Shown here one piece after another: positions 9,706 through 19,959 of a DNA stretch of 64,000 bases. The notes beneath the pieces are model-generated. The model ran no database searches. It was not told where the DNA came from and saw only the letters and a program-made list of their open reading frames with translations. This DNA is from Synechococcales cyanobacterium GL140_1_metabinner_5_sub (GTDB taxonomy: Bacteria > Cyanobacteriota > Cyanobacteriia > Cyanobacteriales > Chamaesiphonaceae), in contig JANYHM010000040.1 of assembly GCA_025359065.1 (NCBI GenBank), forward strand, positions 62,001-126,000. Direction: 5' to 3'. How positions within the stretch are numbered: the first letter of the stretch is position 1; every line of letters starts with the position of its first letter. The translations under genes were made by a program, and so were the position numbers.

Positions 9706-10848
9706 ATGTTAATTCTTTCTCTATTTGATGCTACTGGTAAGACCTTTATAAAGAGTTGGCAGTTTGATCAATCTAGCCATATTCGGATTGGCCGCGACCC
9801 AGAAAATCAGGTGGTGATTAATGACCCGTTGGTCTCGCGCTTCCATGCTGATCTGCAAGCCAATAGCCAATGGCAACTAATCAGTCATGGCACCAACGGT
9901 ACTTTTGTAAATGGCCAGAAGGTCGATCGAGCAACTTTGGTGAGTGGCAATATGCTGCAATTAGGCAGCGGTGGACCGATCCTGCGTTTTGAGGTGATTG
10001 GGGCAATTTACTGTCAGCATCAGGGCAACACCCCCGATCGACTATTTTGCATGCACTGTGGACAGCCAATTTTGGTGGTTAAAACTATCCGAGACTACCA
10101 AATTCTTAAGCCTTTGGGTCAAGGGGGAATGGGCAGCACCTATTTGGCTTGGAATCAGCAAAGAATGCTGGTATTGAAAGAAATGAATGCCGAGGTGGCT
10201 AACAATACCAAAGCTCAAGAGCTGTTTGAGCGGGAAGCAAAGATTTTAAGTACTTTGCAGCATTCGGGCATTCCCCGCTATCAAGATTTTTTTGCTGAGG
10301 CGGGCAAACGCTATTTGGCAATGGATTTGGTGCATGGCCAAGACTTGGAGCGCTACATTATTAACAAAGGACCCGTAACTATCCAGCAGGCGATCGAATG
10401 GATGCTGCAACTCTGTGAAATTTTGACCTATATTCACAGCCAACGATCACCATTGATTCATCGAGATGTAAAGCCAGCCAATTTGTTGGTGAGCAATGTA
10501 GGACAACAGATTTTTTTGATTGATTTTGGAGCGGTAAAAGAAAGCGGCTCCGCAGGCAGTACCCGCATTGGTGCCCCAGACTATATGGCTCCCGAACAAA
10601 ATCAGGGTAAGCCAGTGACCCAGTCTGATATTTATGCGTTGGGGCCAACTATCTTATTTTTGGTAACTGGGGAAAATCCCAGTAAGTATTTAACGCTGAC
10701 GGCCAAGGGCTATGAGTTTTCGGTAAAGAATGTGCCCACTATTACGCCCAAGTTGGCCGATGTGATTCACAAAATGTCTGCTGATCGAGCTAGTGAACGC
10801 TATGCTACCGCTGCCGAAGCAGCGATCGCGCTCAAGAGCTGTTTGTAA
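9706..10848 (+). CDS. FHA-domain Ser/Thr protein kinase
   Basis: A 380-residue kinase. An N-terminal FHA domain (RIGRDPENQVVINDPLVSR, with SRFHADL) binds phosphothreonine. It is followed near residue 105 by a short zinc ribbon (two Cys/His pairs, FCMHCGQP) and then a Hanks-type kinase domain: glycine loop GQGGMGSTYLAW, VLKEMN lysine, HRDVKPANLL catalytic loop, DFGAV and PDYMAPEQ. No membrane segment follows the kinase domain. The FHA domain probably recognises the kinase itself or partners after phosphorylation. It is placed 39 bp after the PP2C gene, an operon-like spacing that suggests antagonistic signalling. Confidence 0.93.
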   Translation: MLILSLFDATGKTFIKSWQFDQSSHIRIGRDPENQVVINDPLVSRFHADLQANSQWQLISHGTNGTFVNGQKVDRATLVSGNMLQLGSGGPILRFEVIGAIYCQHQGNTPDRLFCMHCGQPILVVKTIRDYQILKPLGQGGMGSTYLAWNQQRMLVLKEMNAEVANNTKAQELFEREAKILSTLQHSGIPRYQDFFAEAGKRYLAMDLVHGQDLERYIINKGPVTIQQAIEWMLQLCEILTYIHSQRSPLIHRDVKPANLLVSNVGQQIFLIDFGAVKESGSAGSTRIGAPDYMAPEQNQGKPVTQSDIYALGPTILFLVTGENPSKYLTLTAKGYEFSVKNVPTITPKLADVIHKMSADRASERYATAAEAAIALKSCL

Positions 10849-11165
10849 GTCTAAAATTTTTTACCAAGTTGATATTCAAGCTTTGTAAACAATTAGTTTC
10901 TAAATATTTTGTAGTGTTATTCTAAATATAGACATCAGCCAGCAGAGAAAACTGGTTTTCACCCCCCGAGCCGAAACTAGATGTCAGCCAGGTTTTAGGT
11001 TCTACGCAATCACCCGAGCAAAGCAACCAGATGGCTTTACACCTTATTTTATTGAGGATGTCAGCCAAAGTAAAAATCACTAAAATCTCTGTTCGGCCTG
11101 CGATTTACAACGTTAGAGATCTATATTCTTCTTGATTACACCTAAACTATTGAAATTTCTACAGA
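10849..11165. other. Intergenic region with three repeats of GA(C/T)(A/G)TCAGCCA
   Basis: Between the kinase stop and the terminator at 11166 no convincing reading frame is present. Three copies of a short direct repeat occur at 10931, 10980 and 11057 (GACATCAGCCAG, GATGTCAGCCAG and GATGTCAGCCAA). An AT-rich stretch lies before them and could hold a promoter. Together with the downstream terminator this makes a candidate non-coding RNA or long leader. I could not match it to a known cyanobacterial RNA family. Confidence 0.4.
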
Positions 11166-11204
11166 AGAAATGAGCCTAGAACCCTTCTAGGCTCATTTCT
11201 TTTG
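11166..11204 (+). terminator. Strong rho-independent terminator upstream of nrdR
   Basis: A 16-bp perfect stem (AGAAATGAGCCTAGAA and its complement) with a 3-nt CCC spacer is followed by TTT and GG. It ends a plus-strand transcript that begins somewhere in the preceding intergenic region or in the kinase operon, and it lies about 75 bp before the NrdR start. Confidence 0.8.
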
Positions 11205-11280
11205 GCATTTAGGTTAGATGTTTTACTCTGAAGGGGATGATCTATGGGAAGATTGCCATAACTGTCGCCCGCTTCTTTCC

Positions 11281-11739
11281 ATGGAATGTCCTTACTGCCA
11301 ATTTATCGACAGCCGCGTTTTAGAGTCTCGATCGACAGAAAGCGGCCAAAGCATTCGTCGTCGCCGAGAATGCCTCAAGTGCAAACATCGCTTTACTACT
11401 TATGAGCGCTTAGAATTTGTGCCAGTTACTGTGATTAAGCGCAATGAAGAGCGCGAATACTTCGATCGATCTAAGCTACTGCGTGGCATGGTACATGCTT
11501 GTCAAAAAACTGGTCTGTTGACTGATACCTTAGAGCGAATTGTTGATGAAATCGAAGCTCAGCTTCAATCGCGCACTCGTCGGGAAGTTACCACTACCGA
11601 AATTGGGGACTTAGTATTAGAACAGCTTAAACCGCTCAATGAAGTAGCCTATATTCGCTTTGCTTCGGTTTATCGCCAGTTTCAGGGAATTAACGATTTT
11701 GTAAATACCCTCAGTCAATTTCAGGGTAATCATCATTAA
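11281..11739 (+). CDS. nrdR: Transcriptional repressor NrdR
   Basis: Represses ribonucleotide reductase genes in response to the nucleotide pool. The protein is 152 residues from the ATG at 11281: a zinc ribbon with MECPYC and [15 protein letters not shown], then an ATP-cone domain ([19 protein letters not shown]). An in-frame ATG at 11218 would add 21 residues, but the family begins at MxCPxC, so the internal start is preferred. The gene stands alone behind a strong terminator. Confidence 0.93.
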   Translation: MECPYCQFIDSRVLESRSTESGQSIRRRRECLKCKHRFTTYERLEFVPVTVIKRNEEREYFDRSKLLRGMVHACQKTGLLTDTLERIVDEIEAQLQSRTRREVTTTEIGDLVLEQLKPLNEVAYIRFASVYRQFQGINDFVNTLSQFQGNHH

Positions 11740-11835
11740 CCCTGGTACCAAGCTGAACCATTAGTCTTAAAGGCTAAAAAAACTCACCATAAAAAGCTTT
11801 GAGCTATTGATCGACCTTGTAACCCGGTTATAACG

Positions 11836-12363
11836 CTAGCCACCCTGATTCTTTCCCCGTAACAAATTAGTCAACACTACCTCTAACCTCTCCTTAAATG
11901 CCATAAAACTGGGTATATCAACAAGGCGATCGCCCTCGATCTTCCCATCATCAATTTTATTGTTCAGCAGCTCGCGGGTAGCTGGTTCCCCCAGATAAGT
12001 CTCAAGCTGACTCTTCAACGAATTCGGCGAGGCATCATTCCCTGACTCATCCTCCAACTTTTGACAATCTCGATAGCCATTCTTTGCTGCCAGCGTTCCT
12101 GCCAATAAAGCCAGTGCCCGAGCATTGTTGTAGAAATAGCGCGTTTCACTCGGTTGTTTTTTCCCTTTGCGAGAGCGTGATTTCATTTGTTTTGCACGAG
12201 CTACCAATTCTGCCTTTGAGAACAATGTTAGGGCTTGATAGTCAATTAAGGAGTAGGTCAGCCGTCCATCCATTTCCCGCAGGACTAACTTGGTAATCGG
12301 GCCAAGGTGTTCAAGATCAACCCCAACATCTGATGCACCTTCTCCGCTCAATACTAGATGCAT
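11836..12363 (-). CDS. TOPRIM-like (DUF4276-like) partner of the AAA ATPase
   Basis: A protein of about 175 residues that begins MHLVLSGEGASDVG, an N-terminal beta strand plus an acidic GEGxSD motif of the kind seen in OLD/RloB/DUF4276 TOPRIM-like partners. Further acidic residues occur near the C-terminus (KIDDGKIEGDRLVD). Its ATG shares one base with the stop of the upstream ATPase (TGATG), so the two are translationally coupled. AAA ATPase plus small TOPRIM-like protein is a recurrent layout of phage-defence systems. The TOPRIM assignment is tentative because the DxD motif is not obvious. Confidence 0.6.
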   Translation of the reverse strand: MHLVLSGEGASDVGVDLEHLGPITKLVLREMDGRLTYSLIDYQALTLFSKAELVARAKQMKSRSRKGKKQPSETRYFYNNARALALLAGTLAAKNGYRDCQKLEDESGNDASPNSLKSQLETYLGEPATRELLNNKIDDGKIEGDRLVDIPSFMAFKERLEVVLTNLLRGKNQGG

Positions 12364-13553
12364 CAAGCCTCTCCCAAAATTTCTGCATTCAGTTGGGTTA
12401 ACAGCGTATCTTCATACACTTCGCCCGCACCCATCACCGTTAACTTTTCTCGCATTCTGGGGATATCAAACAGTCTTTTGGCCTGCGTCGCCCCCAGAGG
12501 CGTTTTATAGATGTAAATAATCCCCTCGATCGCTACCTCATCCTCCAGATAATTCAAGACCATCGGACTATGAGTCGTGATTAACACCTGCGGAGCGGCC
12601 TCCACCAAGTCATCCACCAAAAACTCGATCAGCTCCGGATTAATACCATTTTCGATTTCATCCAACAACAAAAAACTTTGATCCTTAGAAAGCTGCGCAC
12701 AAACCGCCAACATTCGCAGAAAACCATCGGCCACATGGCGAGCCTCAGTCTTGATGATCGTCTCACCAAATTGTTCTTGAACAGCAAGACTTTTCCAGCC
12801 AGAACGTAGCGACGATATGTTGATGTCATTGAACTGTGGATAAATTCTAGCTAGCTTTTCTTGAATAACAACTCGTTTTGACTCGCCCAGTTCATGTAAA
12901 AAAGCAGATAACTTTTCACCACCTAAACCCAAACTATTATCCGCATTTCTCGTTTTTTGCCTGAGTAATTCAGGAGCTAAAAGATCTAGGGCATGTAGAT
13001 CAAAAAAGAATCTTTTCAATTCGAGTAATTCTTCTGGTAACTGAGATTCCTTGATCTGAGCCAATACAGATCCTTGGTAATCAAATGGAATGTCTCCCGA
13101 CAATATAGTCCTATCATTCTTCCGATCAAAAACAAAATATCCCCCATCATGTACTTTCAACAAGGAAGATTTCTCGGTCATAATACCATTAGTTTCTACA
13201 ATATGAATGAGTTCGGAAGTGCATCGTAGAGCTTGACGATTGAAGCTTACAAACCATGTCAACTCAGCATTATAGCCAAACATGCTGTTACGACTATGAC
13301 AAGCAAACGAAATCTCAAACTTAATATTCTGCTTGCGAGTTAATTTTGAATTTATATCAGAAGGATTCCATTGCCGTTTTTTTAGCCAATCACTCAGATC
13401 ACCTCTAAATTGTTGAGACAAGAAATCAAAAAACTGTAACACTGTGGACTTGCCAGAACCGTTTAGCCCAATCAAACAATTGAATTTAGCTAGTGGCAAT
13501 TCAAAATCAACTAAAGACTTAAAATTGTCAACCTTAATAGATTTAATTTGCAT
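12363..13553 (-). CDS. ABC-type/AAA ATPase of the RecF/OLD-like group
   Basis: A 396-residue ATPase starting MQIKSIKVDNFKSLVDF. It has a Walker A GLNGSGKST near residue 30, an ABC-signature-like region (HVADGFLRMLAVCAQL), Walker B FLLLDEIENGINP and a switch histidine in TTHSPMVL. There is no long coiled coil, so it is closer to AAA_21/AAA_15 defence ATPases than to SMC or Rad50. The ATG at 13553 is preferred to the in-frame TTG at 13559. It forms a two-gene unit with the TOPRIM-like gene downstream and is divergent from gatB. A defence role is inferred from family and layout only. Confidence 0.85.
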   Translation of the reverse strand: MQIKSIKVDNFKSLVDFELPLAKFNCLIGLNGSGKSTVLQFFDFLSQQFRGDLSDWLKKRQWNPSDINSKLTRKQNIKFEISFACHSRNSMFGYNAELTWFVSFNRQALRCTSELIHIVETNGIMTEKSSLLKVHDGGYFVFDRKNDRTILSGDIPFDYQGSVLAQIKESQLPEELLELKRFFFDLHALDLLAPELLRQKTRNADNSLGLGGEKLSAFLHELGESKRVVIQEKLARIYPQFNDINISSLRSGWKSLAVQEQFGETIIKTEARHVADGFLRMLAVCAQLSKDQSFLLLDEIENGINPELIEFLVDDLVEAAPQVLITTHSPMVLNYLEDEVAIEGIIYIYKTPLGATQAKRLFDIPRMREKLTVMGAGEVYEDTLLTQLNAEILGEA

Positions 13554-13842
13554 ACTCAATCCTTACTCAAATATAGCCCCTTTGATTTACCCGATAATAT
13601 CCTACAATTCCTTGCAGGTGAACATTCATCATCACTACCATCAAGACTATCTGCCAAAGCTCGAAACTGCAAGCCCCCCCAACACATGTTACTAGTCAAG
13701 GCATTCCAATCCGATTGATCTCCTAAGTTGCACGAAAAATAAGCATTTTTTCTCAGACTAATTTTGTTGATCGATTCGATTTCTGACCATGAAGCAGAAC
13801 ATGGACTATACTATATATCCAGTTTCTCCAGCACGTTCTAAC

Positions 13843-15327
13843 ATGGTCACAGCATCTCCTAGCGGCACCAAATACGAGGCAGTCATTGGCCTCGAAACCC
13901 ATTGCCAACTGAGCACCGCAACCAAAATATTTTGCAACTGCTCCACCAAATTTGGCCAGAACCCCAACCACAACGTCTGTCCTATTTGTTTGGGGATGCC
14001 TGGAGTTTTGCCGGTACTCAACGAAAAAGTTTTAGAATTTGCCGTCAAAGCTGGTCTAGCCTTGAATGCTACCATTGCGCCTTACAGCAAGTTCGATCGT
14101 AAGCAATACTTCTATCCCGATCTACCTAAGAATTACCAAATCACTCAGTCTGACCTGCCGATCGGTGAACATGGCTGGTTAGAGATTGCCCCTTTAAATG
14201 AAGAAGGCAAACCGGTGCGTAAGCGCATCGGCATCACTCGGCTGCACATGGAAGAAGATGCAGGCAAGTTGGTACATGCAGGCAGCGATCGACTAGCTGG
14301 CTCTACATATTCCTTGGTAGACTACAACCGTACCGGTGTGCCACTGGTAGAAATCGTTTCAGAGCCAGACCTGCGCAGTGGTTTAGAAGCTGCCGAATAC
14401 GCCCAGGAGCTGCGCCGGATTATTCGTTATCTGGGCGTTGGCGACGGCAACATGCAGGAAGGCTCCCTGCGCTGTGATGTGAATATTTCGGTGCGCCCAG
14501 TGGGACGCGAGGAATTTGGGGTGAAGGTCGAGATCAAAAACATGAACTCTTTTAGTGCCATTGCCAAGGCGATCGATTACGAAATTGAGCGTCAAATTGC
14601 AGCGGTAGAAGCTGGCGAAACTATTCTGCAAGAAACCCGCCTGTGGGAAGAAGGCACTCAGCGCACCATTAGTATGCGGACAAAAGAGGGAGCCAGTGAT
14701 TATCGCTATTTCCCCGAGCCAGATTTAACGGCGATTGTAGTGGGTGATGCCCGGTTGACGGCTTGGAAAGGCAGTTTGCCAGAGTTGCCTGCTCAGAAGC
14801 GATCGCGCTATGAAACCGAGTATGGTTTGTCTCCTTATGATGCGCGGGTGTTGACGGATGATCGGGATGTAGCGCTGTACCTAGAGCAATCAATCCAAGC
14901 CGGAGCCGATGCCAAACAGGCTGCTAACTGGGTGATGGGTGATATTACTTCCCATTTAAAGACCCAAAAAATTAGCGTTAACGATATTCCCTTTAAGCCC
15001 GAAAATCTGGCTGAATTAGTGTGTTTGATTAGTAAGGGGACAATTAATGGCAAAATCGCCAAGGAGATTTTACCAGAGCTGCTAGAAAAAGGTGGCTCGG
15101 TGCAGGCTCTGGTGGCAAGTAAAGGAATGACTTCGCTGTCTGACCCAGCGGCGATCAGCAAGCTCATTGACGAAATTATTGCTGCTAACCCCACAGAGTT
15201 GGAACAGTATCGGGGCGGTAAGACTAAGTTGCTGGGCTTTTTTGTAGGCCAAGTAATGAAGCAATCTGGTGGTCGCGCTGAACCGAAGCTGACCAATAAG
15301 ATCTTGGCTGAAAAGCTGAATGGTTAA
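13843..15327 (+). CDS. gatB: Aspartyl/glutamyl-tRNA(Asn/Gln) amidotransferase subunit B
   Basis: Subunit of the GatCAB complex that converts Glu-tRNA(Gln) and Asp-tRNA(Asn) to the amidated forms. From the ATG at 13843 the protein is 494 residues, the usual size. It shows YEAVIGLETHCQLST, two CxxC-type zinc ligand pairs (FCNC and CPIC) and HMEEDAGKLVH. The C-terminal YqeY-like helical tail ends in LTNKILAEKLNG. An earlier in-frame ATG at 13789 would add 18 residues not seen in the family. It overlaps the next gene by 8 bp. Confidence 0.95.
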   Translation: MVTASPSGTKYEAVIGLETHCQLSTATKIFCNCSTKFGQNPNHNVCPICLGMPGVLPVLNEKVLEFAVKAGLALNATIAPYSKFDRKQYFYPDLPKNYQITQSDLPIGEHGWLEIAPLNEEGKPVRKRIGITRLHMEEDAGKLVHAGSDRLAGSTYSLVDYNRTGVPLVEIVSEPDLRSGLEAAEYAQELRRIIRYLGVGDGNMQEGSLRCDVNISVRPVGREEFGVKVEIKNMNSFSAIAKAIDYEIERQIAAVEAGETILQETRLWEEGTQRTISMRTKEGASDYRYFPEPDLTAIVVGDARLTAWKGSLPELPAQKRSRYETEYGLSPYDARVLTDDRDVALYLEQSIQAGADAKQAANWVMGDITSHLKTQKISVNDIPFKPENLAELVCLISKGTINGKIAKEILPELLEKGGSVQALVASKGMTSLSDPAAISKLIDEIIAANPTELEQYRGGKTKLLGFFVGQVMKQSGGRAEPKLTNKILAEKLNG

Positions 15328-16405
15328 CCCGATGGATAACTTAGAGCTACTGGTGTTTGACCTAGATGGGGTGATTACCAGCGAGCAAAAATATTGGAAC
15401 ACTGCCCGTTTGACAGTTTGGGAAATGCTTTGTCAGCCGCATTATTTGGGGTTGGCAGAGCATTTTGGTAGTGGTTTGACCAATCCTGATCTGGTATTGG
15501 AGCAGGGTGAAGCGGTGATTGACACCGACTTTATTACTGAGCTAAAAAATCGCGCAGTGAATTCTAATTGGGATTTAACTTTTTTTGTGGTGTCACTACA
15601 AATAGTGGCGATTTTAGCCCAGATGAATCCGGTAGATTTGCTCGTTGTGCAAGAAGAGGAGAATTTGATTGAGCAACTAGAAGCAATTGGCTATCTCTGC
15701 AAAAAACAAACCATTGACCAAAATCATAGTCAGCAGATCATCCAAAAATTCTGGCAGGAGTCCACCGACTTCAAAGGCACTGCTGTTCAAGACTATGTGC
15801 CGATCTTCGCCCAGAAAATCTTAGGTCAAAACCTAGAACTTTTTCGGAGTCACAGCGAGCTTTGGCAACTCTGCTATAAGAATTTCCAGGCTTGGTATGA
15901 AGGACAACAGGGCTATCAGCTACCCGATGATGAGACTGTTTTGCCGGTGGTAGAGATTAAGCGGGTGCTTGGGAAACTGGCGCAGCACTATAAATTGGCG
16001 ATCGCTACTGGTCGTCCGCGCAACGAAACTATAGAACCTTTGACTAAGCTGGGGTTAATTGAATATTTTGATGCTCAGCTAATCGTGACCTACGATGAAG
16101 TTTTGGAGGCGGAGAAGTTGGTGGATATCAAGCTGGGTAAACCCCATCCATTTATTGTATTGAAAGCGATTTACCCCGATCAGACAGATGCAGAGTTGAT
16201 TCAGTTATCCGAGAATTTTCATCCTCGGGTGGCCTACATTGGGGATGCAGCCAGTGATGTCGCCGCAGCAAAAGCGGCGGGTTGTTGGTCGATCGGTGTC
16301 CTTACTGGCTTCGGCACTGATTTGGAATATAAGAGAAAGCTCTTAGAAAAAATTGGCTGTGATTATATAGTAGCTAATGTTGCTGCTTTACTAGATTTAC
16401 TATAA
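15320..16405 (+). CDS. HAD-superfamily hydrolase
   Basis: A 361-residue HAD phosphatase. Motif I is LVFDLDGVITSE with the nucleophilic Asp near residue 14, motif II is LAIATGRPRNE near 230, and motif IV is IGDAASDVAAAKAAG near 315. A large helical cap insertion occupies about residues 40-200. It resembles phosphoglycolate-phosphatase-like proteins, but the substrate cannot be told. The start overlaps the gatB stop by 8 bp; an alternative ATG at 15332 gives MDNLELLVFDLDG and is equally possible. Confidence 0.85.
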   Translation: MVNPMDNLELLVFDLDGVITSEQKYWNTARLTVWEMLCQPHYLGLAEHFGSGLTNPDLVLEQGEAVIDTDFITELKNRAVNSNWDLTFFVVSLQIVAILAQMNPVDLLVVQEEENLIEQLEAIGYLCKKQTIDQNHSQQIIQKFWQESTDFKGTAVQDYVPIFAQKILGQNLELFRSHSELWQLCYKNFQAWYEGQQGYQLPDDETVLPVVEIKRVLGKLAQHYKLAIATGRPRNETIEPLTKLGLIEYFDAQLIVTYDEVLEAEKLVDIKLGKPHPFIVLKAIYPDQTDAELIQLSENFHPRVAYIGDAASDVAAAKAAGCWSIGVLTGFGTDLEYKRKLLEKIGCDYIVANVAALLDLL

Positions 16406-16429
16406 ACAACTATAGAAATAGAATGTAGG

Positions 16430-16560
16430 GTGGGCACTGCCCATGTTCGTTGATTTATGTGAACTCAATGGGTTCTATAATGAATTCAGCAGGCTAAGGG
16501 GTTGCCTCCTTCTACATCTTTAACTGTAAAAGTCCTTAGCAATCCCCTTCTCTGCTAGCT
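16430..16560 (+). other. Structured leader region upstream of the SMR gene
   Basis: A GTAGGGTGGGCA..TGCCCA palindrome of a type dispersed in cyanobacteria lies near 16422-16444. Further on, AGCAG at 16488 pairs with CTGCT at 16552, and AAGGGGTTGC at 16496 pairs with GCAATCCCCTT at 16539 with one bulge. A competing pairing, GCTAAGG (16493) with CCTTAGC (16534), uses the same bases, so two exclusive folds are possible. The loops do not match the ACGR loops of guanidine-II riboswitches. Confidence 0.4.
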
Positions 16561-16632
16561 CTTCAACTACGTTAAGATATTGATTCACTCATGTGTGGAT
16601 TGGCAGTATTGACATAACTACACTTAAAAATT

Positions 16633-16953
16633 ATGAGTACAGCTTGGATTGCGCTAATTTGTGCAGGAATTGCCGAAATTGGCTGGCCTGTGGGACTCAA
16701 GATTTCTCAGCAACCCGGAAAAATAGTTCCTGGTGTCGTCACTGCCATTATTTCTTTGGTTTTTAGTGGTGGTCTGCTCTGGTTCGCTCAAAAAGAAATT
16801 CCGATCAGTACATCTTACGCTGTTTGGACGGGCATTGGCGCAGCCGGAACATTCTTGATTGGAGTATTCTATTTTGGTGATGCCACTAACGTCTTGCGAT
16901 ATGTGGCGGTGGGCTTAATTATCGGCGGAGTCATTTTACTCAAAGCCGCTTAG
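16633..16953 (+). CDS. SMR-family exporter, SugE/Gdx subtype
   Basis: A 106-residue four-helix membrane protein of the small multidrug resistance family. The membrane Glu is in AGIAEIGWPVGLKIS near residue 14. The W-x-x-GLK pattern and AVWTGIGAAGT in helix 3 are characteristic of the SugE/Gdx subgroup, which exports guanidinium rather than quaternary drugs. SMR proteins work as antiparallel dimers, and no second SMR gene is adjacent, so it should be homodimeric. The leader upstream can form two alternative stems. Confidence 0.88.
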   Translation: MSTAWIALICAGIAEIGWPVGLKISQQPGKIVPGVVTAIISLVFSGGLLWFAQKEIPISTSYAVWTGIGAAGTFLIGVFYFGDATNVLRYVAVGLIIGGVILLKAA

Positions 16954-17016
16954 ACAATCTGGGATTCTTGTTTCTCCTGATTGATAACAAACTGAAGGCG
17001 ATCGATTACTCCTTAG

Positions 17017-18275
<1,259 letters not shown>

Positions 18276-18354
18276 CGCGTTATACTTCCTAATAAATCTG
18301 TTGGGAAACCCATATCCCAATCCTAACCTTTATCGTCGCCCCCTAAAATTCATT

Positions 18355-19224
18355 ATGACCGTCAAACCAGAATGGCTGCGGGTGAAAGCGCCCCAAATGG
18401 AGCGGGTGGGCAAAGTCAAAGATATTCTCCGTGATCTGCATCTCAATACGGTCTGTGAAGAAGCTTCTTGTCCCAATATTGGTGAATGTTTTCAAGCAGG
18501 CACCGCCACCTTTTTAATTATGGGGCCAGGCTGTACGCGAGCTTGCCCTTACTGCGATATCGATTTTAACAAAAAGCCCCCCGAGCTAGATCCGGCAGAA
18601 CCTCATCAATTAGCTTTAGCAGTACAAAGATTGCAGCTCAATCATGTGGTGATCACTTCGGTAAACCGAGATGATTTAGAAGACGGTGGCGCGATGCAGT
18701 TCTTGCGCTGCATTGGTGCGGTGCGCGCCTTGTCGCCAAAAACCACGATCGAAGTTTTGATTCCCGACATGTGTGGTAACTGGGCAGCCTTAGAAGTTAT
18801 TCTGCGGGCAGAGCCAGAGGTGCTAAATCACAACACCGAAACTGTGCCCCGGTTGTATCGGAAGGTTAGACCTCAAGGTAGCTATCTGCGTAGCTTAGAA
18901 GTAATCAGTAAAACCCACCAACTGGCTCCCAATGTTTACACTAAATCGGGCATTATGGTGGGCTTAGGCGAATCTGATGCCGAAGTGCGCCAAACAATGC
19001 GCGATCTGCGTGAGGCTCACTGCGATATTTTAACCATCGGCCAATATTTGCAGCCTTCACCGCAGCATTTGCAACTAGTAGAATTTGTGACTCCTGAGAG
19101 ATTTGCGAGCTGGAAAGAATTTGGCGAGTTGATCGGCTTTTTGCAAGTTGTCTCTTCGCCTCTAACTCGTAGCTCTTATCATGCAGAGCAAGTACGAGAA
19201 TTAATGAGCAAAAATCCCCGTTGA
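18355..19224 (+). CDS. lipA: Lipoyl synthase
   Basis: A radical-SAM enzyme that inserts two sulfurs into octanoyl groups on lipoyl domains. The auxiliary cluster cysteines are in [12 protein letters not shown] and the radical-SAM cluster cysteines in [10 protein letters not shown]; the C-terminal RSSYHAE carries the conserved Arg-Ser-Ser-Tyr. The ATG at 18355 gives 289 residues beginning [14 protein letters not shown]. The earlier in-frame codon at 18301 lies in the promoter region shared with the LapA-like gene. The lipoylated targets include complexes that use LpdA, which is also encoded in this window. Confidence 0.96.
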   Translation: MTVKPEWLRVKAPQMERVGKVKDILRDLHLNTVCEEASCPNIGECFQAGTATFLIMGPGCTRACPYCDIDFNKKPPELDPAEPHQLALAVQRLQLNHVVITSVNRDDLEDGGAMQFLRCIGAVRALSPKTTIEVLIPDMCGNWAALEVILRAEPEVLNHNTETVPRLYRKVRPQGSYLRSLEVISKTHQLAPNVYTKSGIMVGLGESDAEVRQTMRDLREAHCDILTIGQYLQPSPQHLQLVEFVTPERFASWKEFGELIGFLQVVSSPLTRSSYHAEQVRELMSKNPR

Positions 19225-19284
19225 GTTTAGTTCAGCTCACTTCAAAGTTTACGTAAGAACAAAAGATTTTGAGAATGACTAGTT

Positions 19285-19318
19285 CAGACTGCCGTTGGTA
19301 TGTCTGCAACCTTTTTTA
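19285..19318 (+). terminator. Possible terminator after lipA
   Basis: CAGAC at 19285 and GTCTG at 19302 form a short stem, extended by GTT/AAC with a bulge, followed by CAACCTTTTTT. The stem is weak but the T-run is clear and it lies 60 bp after the lipA stop. Confidence 0.4.
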
Positions 19319-19392
19319 AAACTTTTCAGTGGGTCATCACGCGGGGTATAGACAAAGCACAAGGAGGCCACGGGGGTGCCCAGCCAAAAGAA

Positions 19393-19959
19393 TTAACTTT
19401 GAACGTTCTTTTGATTTTTGATGAGTCTCGATCGGAACCGCAGACACTTTTGAATTGCCAGTTTATCTAATATGGCTTCTGGAGAAATTCTTGGTTTTTT
19501 CAGTGTGCCCGATTGTTGGTAAATAATCTCGTACAAACGGCTCTCGCCCCAATCGTCGCACAACAGCTCTAGAAATTGGTCTGGGTGAATTGCTTCAATA
19601 TTGTAAGCAAGCAATGATTTCGGAGGGAAATCTTTGAGATTGAAGGTCACAATGTATTGTGCTTGGCTAGCGATCGCAGTTGCGGCAACGTGGCGATCTG
19701 TTTCGGCATTTGTCATGGTTGCAACAATTTCTGATGGAGCATCAAAAAAATTGTCGGGGAAGGCGTTTTGAATTTGTTGTTGATAATATGCTTCTTTCTC
19801 TGGTTTCAATCTACCTTTGAGCACCATATTTCGGGTGGCATCGGCTACGATTTTGTGAGAGAGAACTATTTGATAGAGATTTGCTTCTGCGGCTCTGAGT
19901 AGGGTGTCGCACAAGGGCATCCCAAAAATTATGCAGGAATCGATGACGGCTGTAATCAT
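19393..19959 (-). CDS. PIN-domain protein, probable VapC-like toxin
   Basis: A 188-residue protein with PIN-fold acidic positions: VIDSCIIFG at the N-terminus, a middle acidic region, TNAETDRHVAATAI near residue 110 and TFNLKDFPP near 130. These fit the Mg2+-binding cluster of PIN ribonucleases (NAETDRH and NLKDFP are typical). A helical C-terminal extension of about 45 residues follows. Its ATG overlaps the stop of the small upstream gene by 4 bp (ATGA), the standard arrangement of type II toxin-antitoxin pairs. Confidence 0.82.
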   Translation of the reverse strand: MITAVIDSCIIFGMPLCDTLLRAAEANLYQIVLSHKIVADATRNMVLKGRLKPEKEAYYQQQIQNAFPDNFFDAPSEIVATMTNAETDRHVAATAIASQAQYIVTFNLKDFPPKSLLAYNIEAIHPDQFLELLCDDWGESRLYEIIYQQSGTLKKPRISPEAILDKLAIQKCLRFRSRLIKNQKNVQS

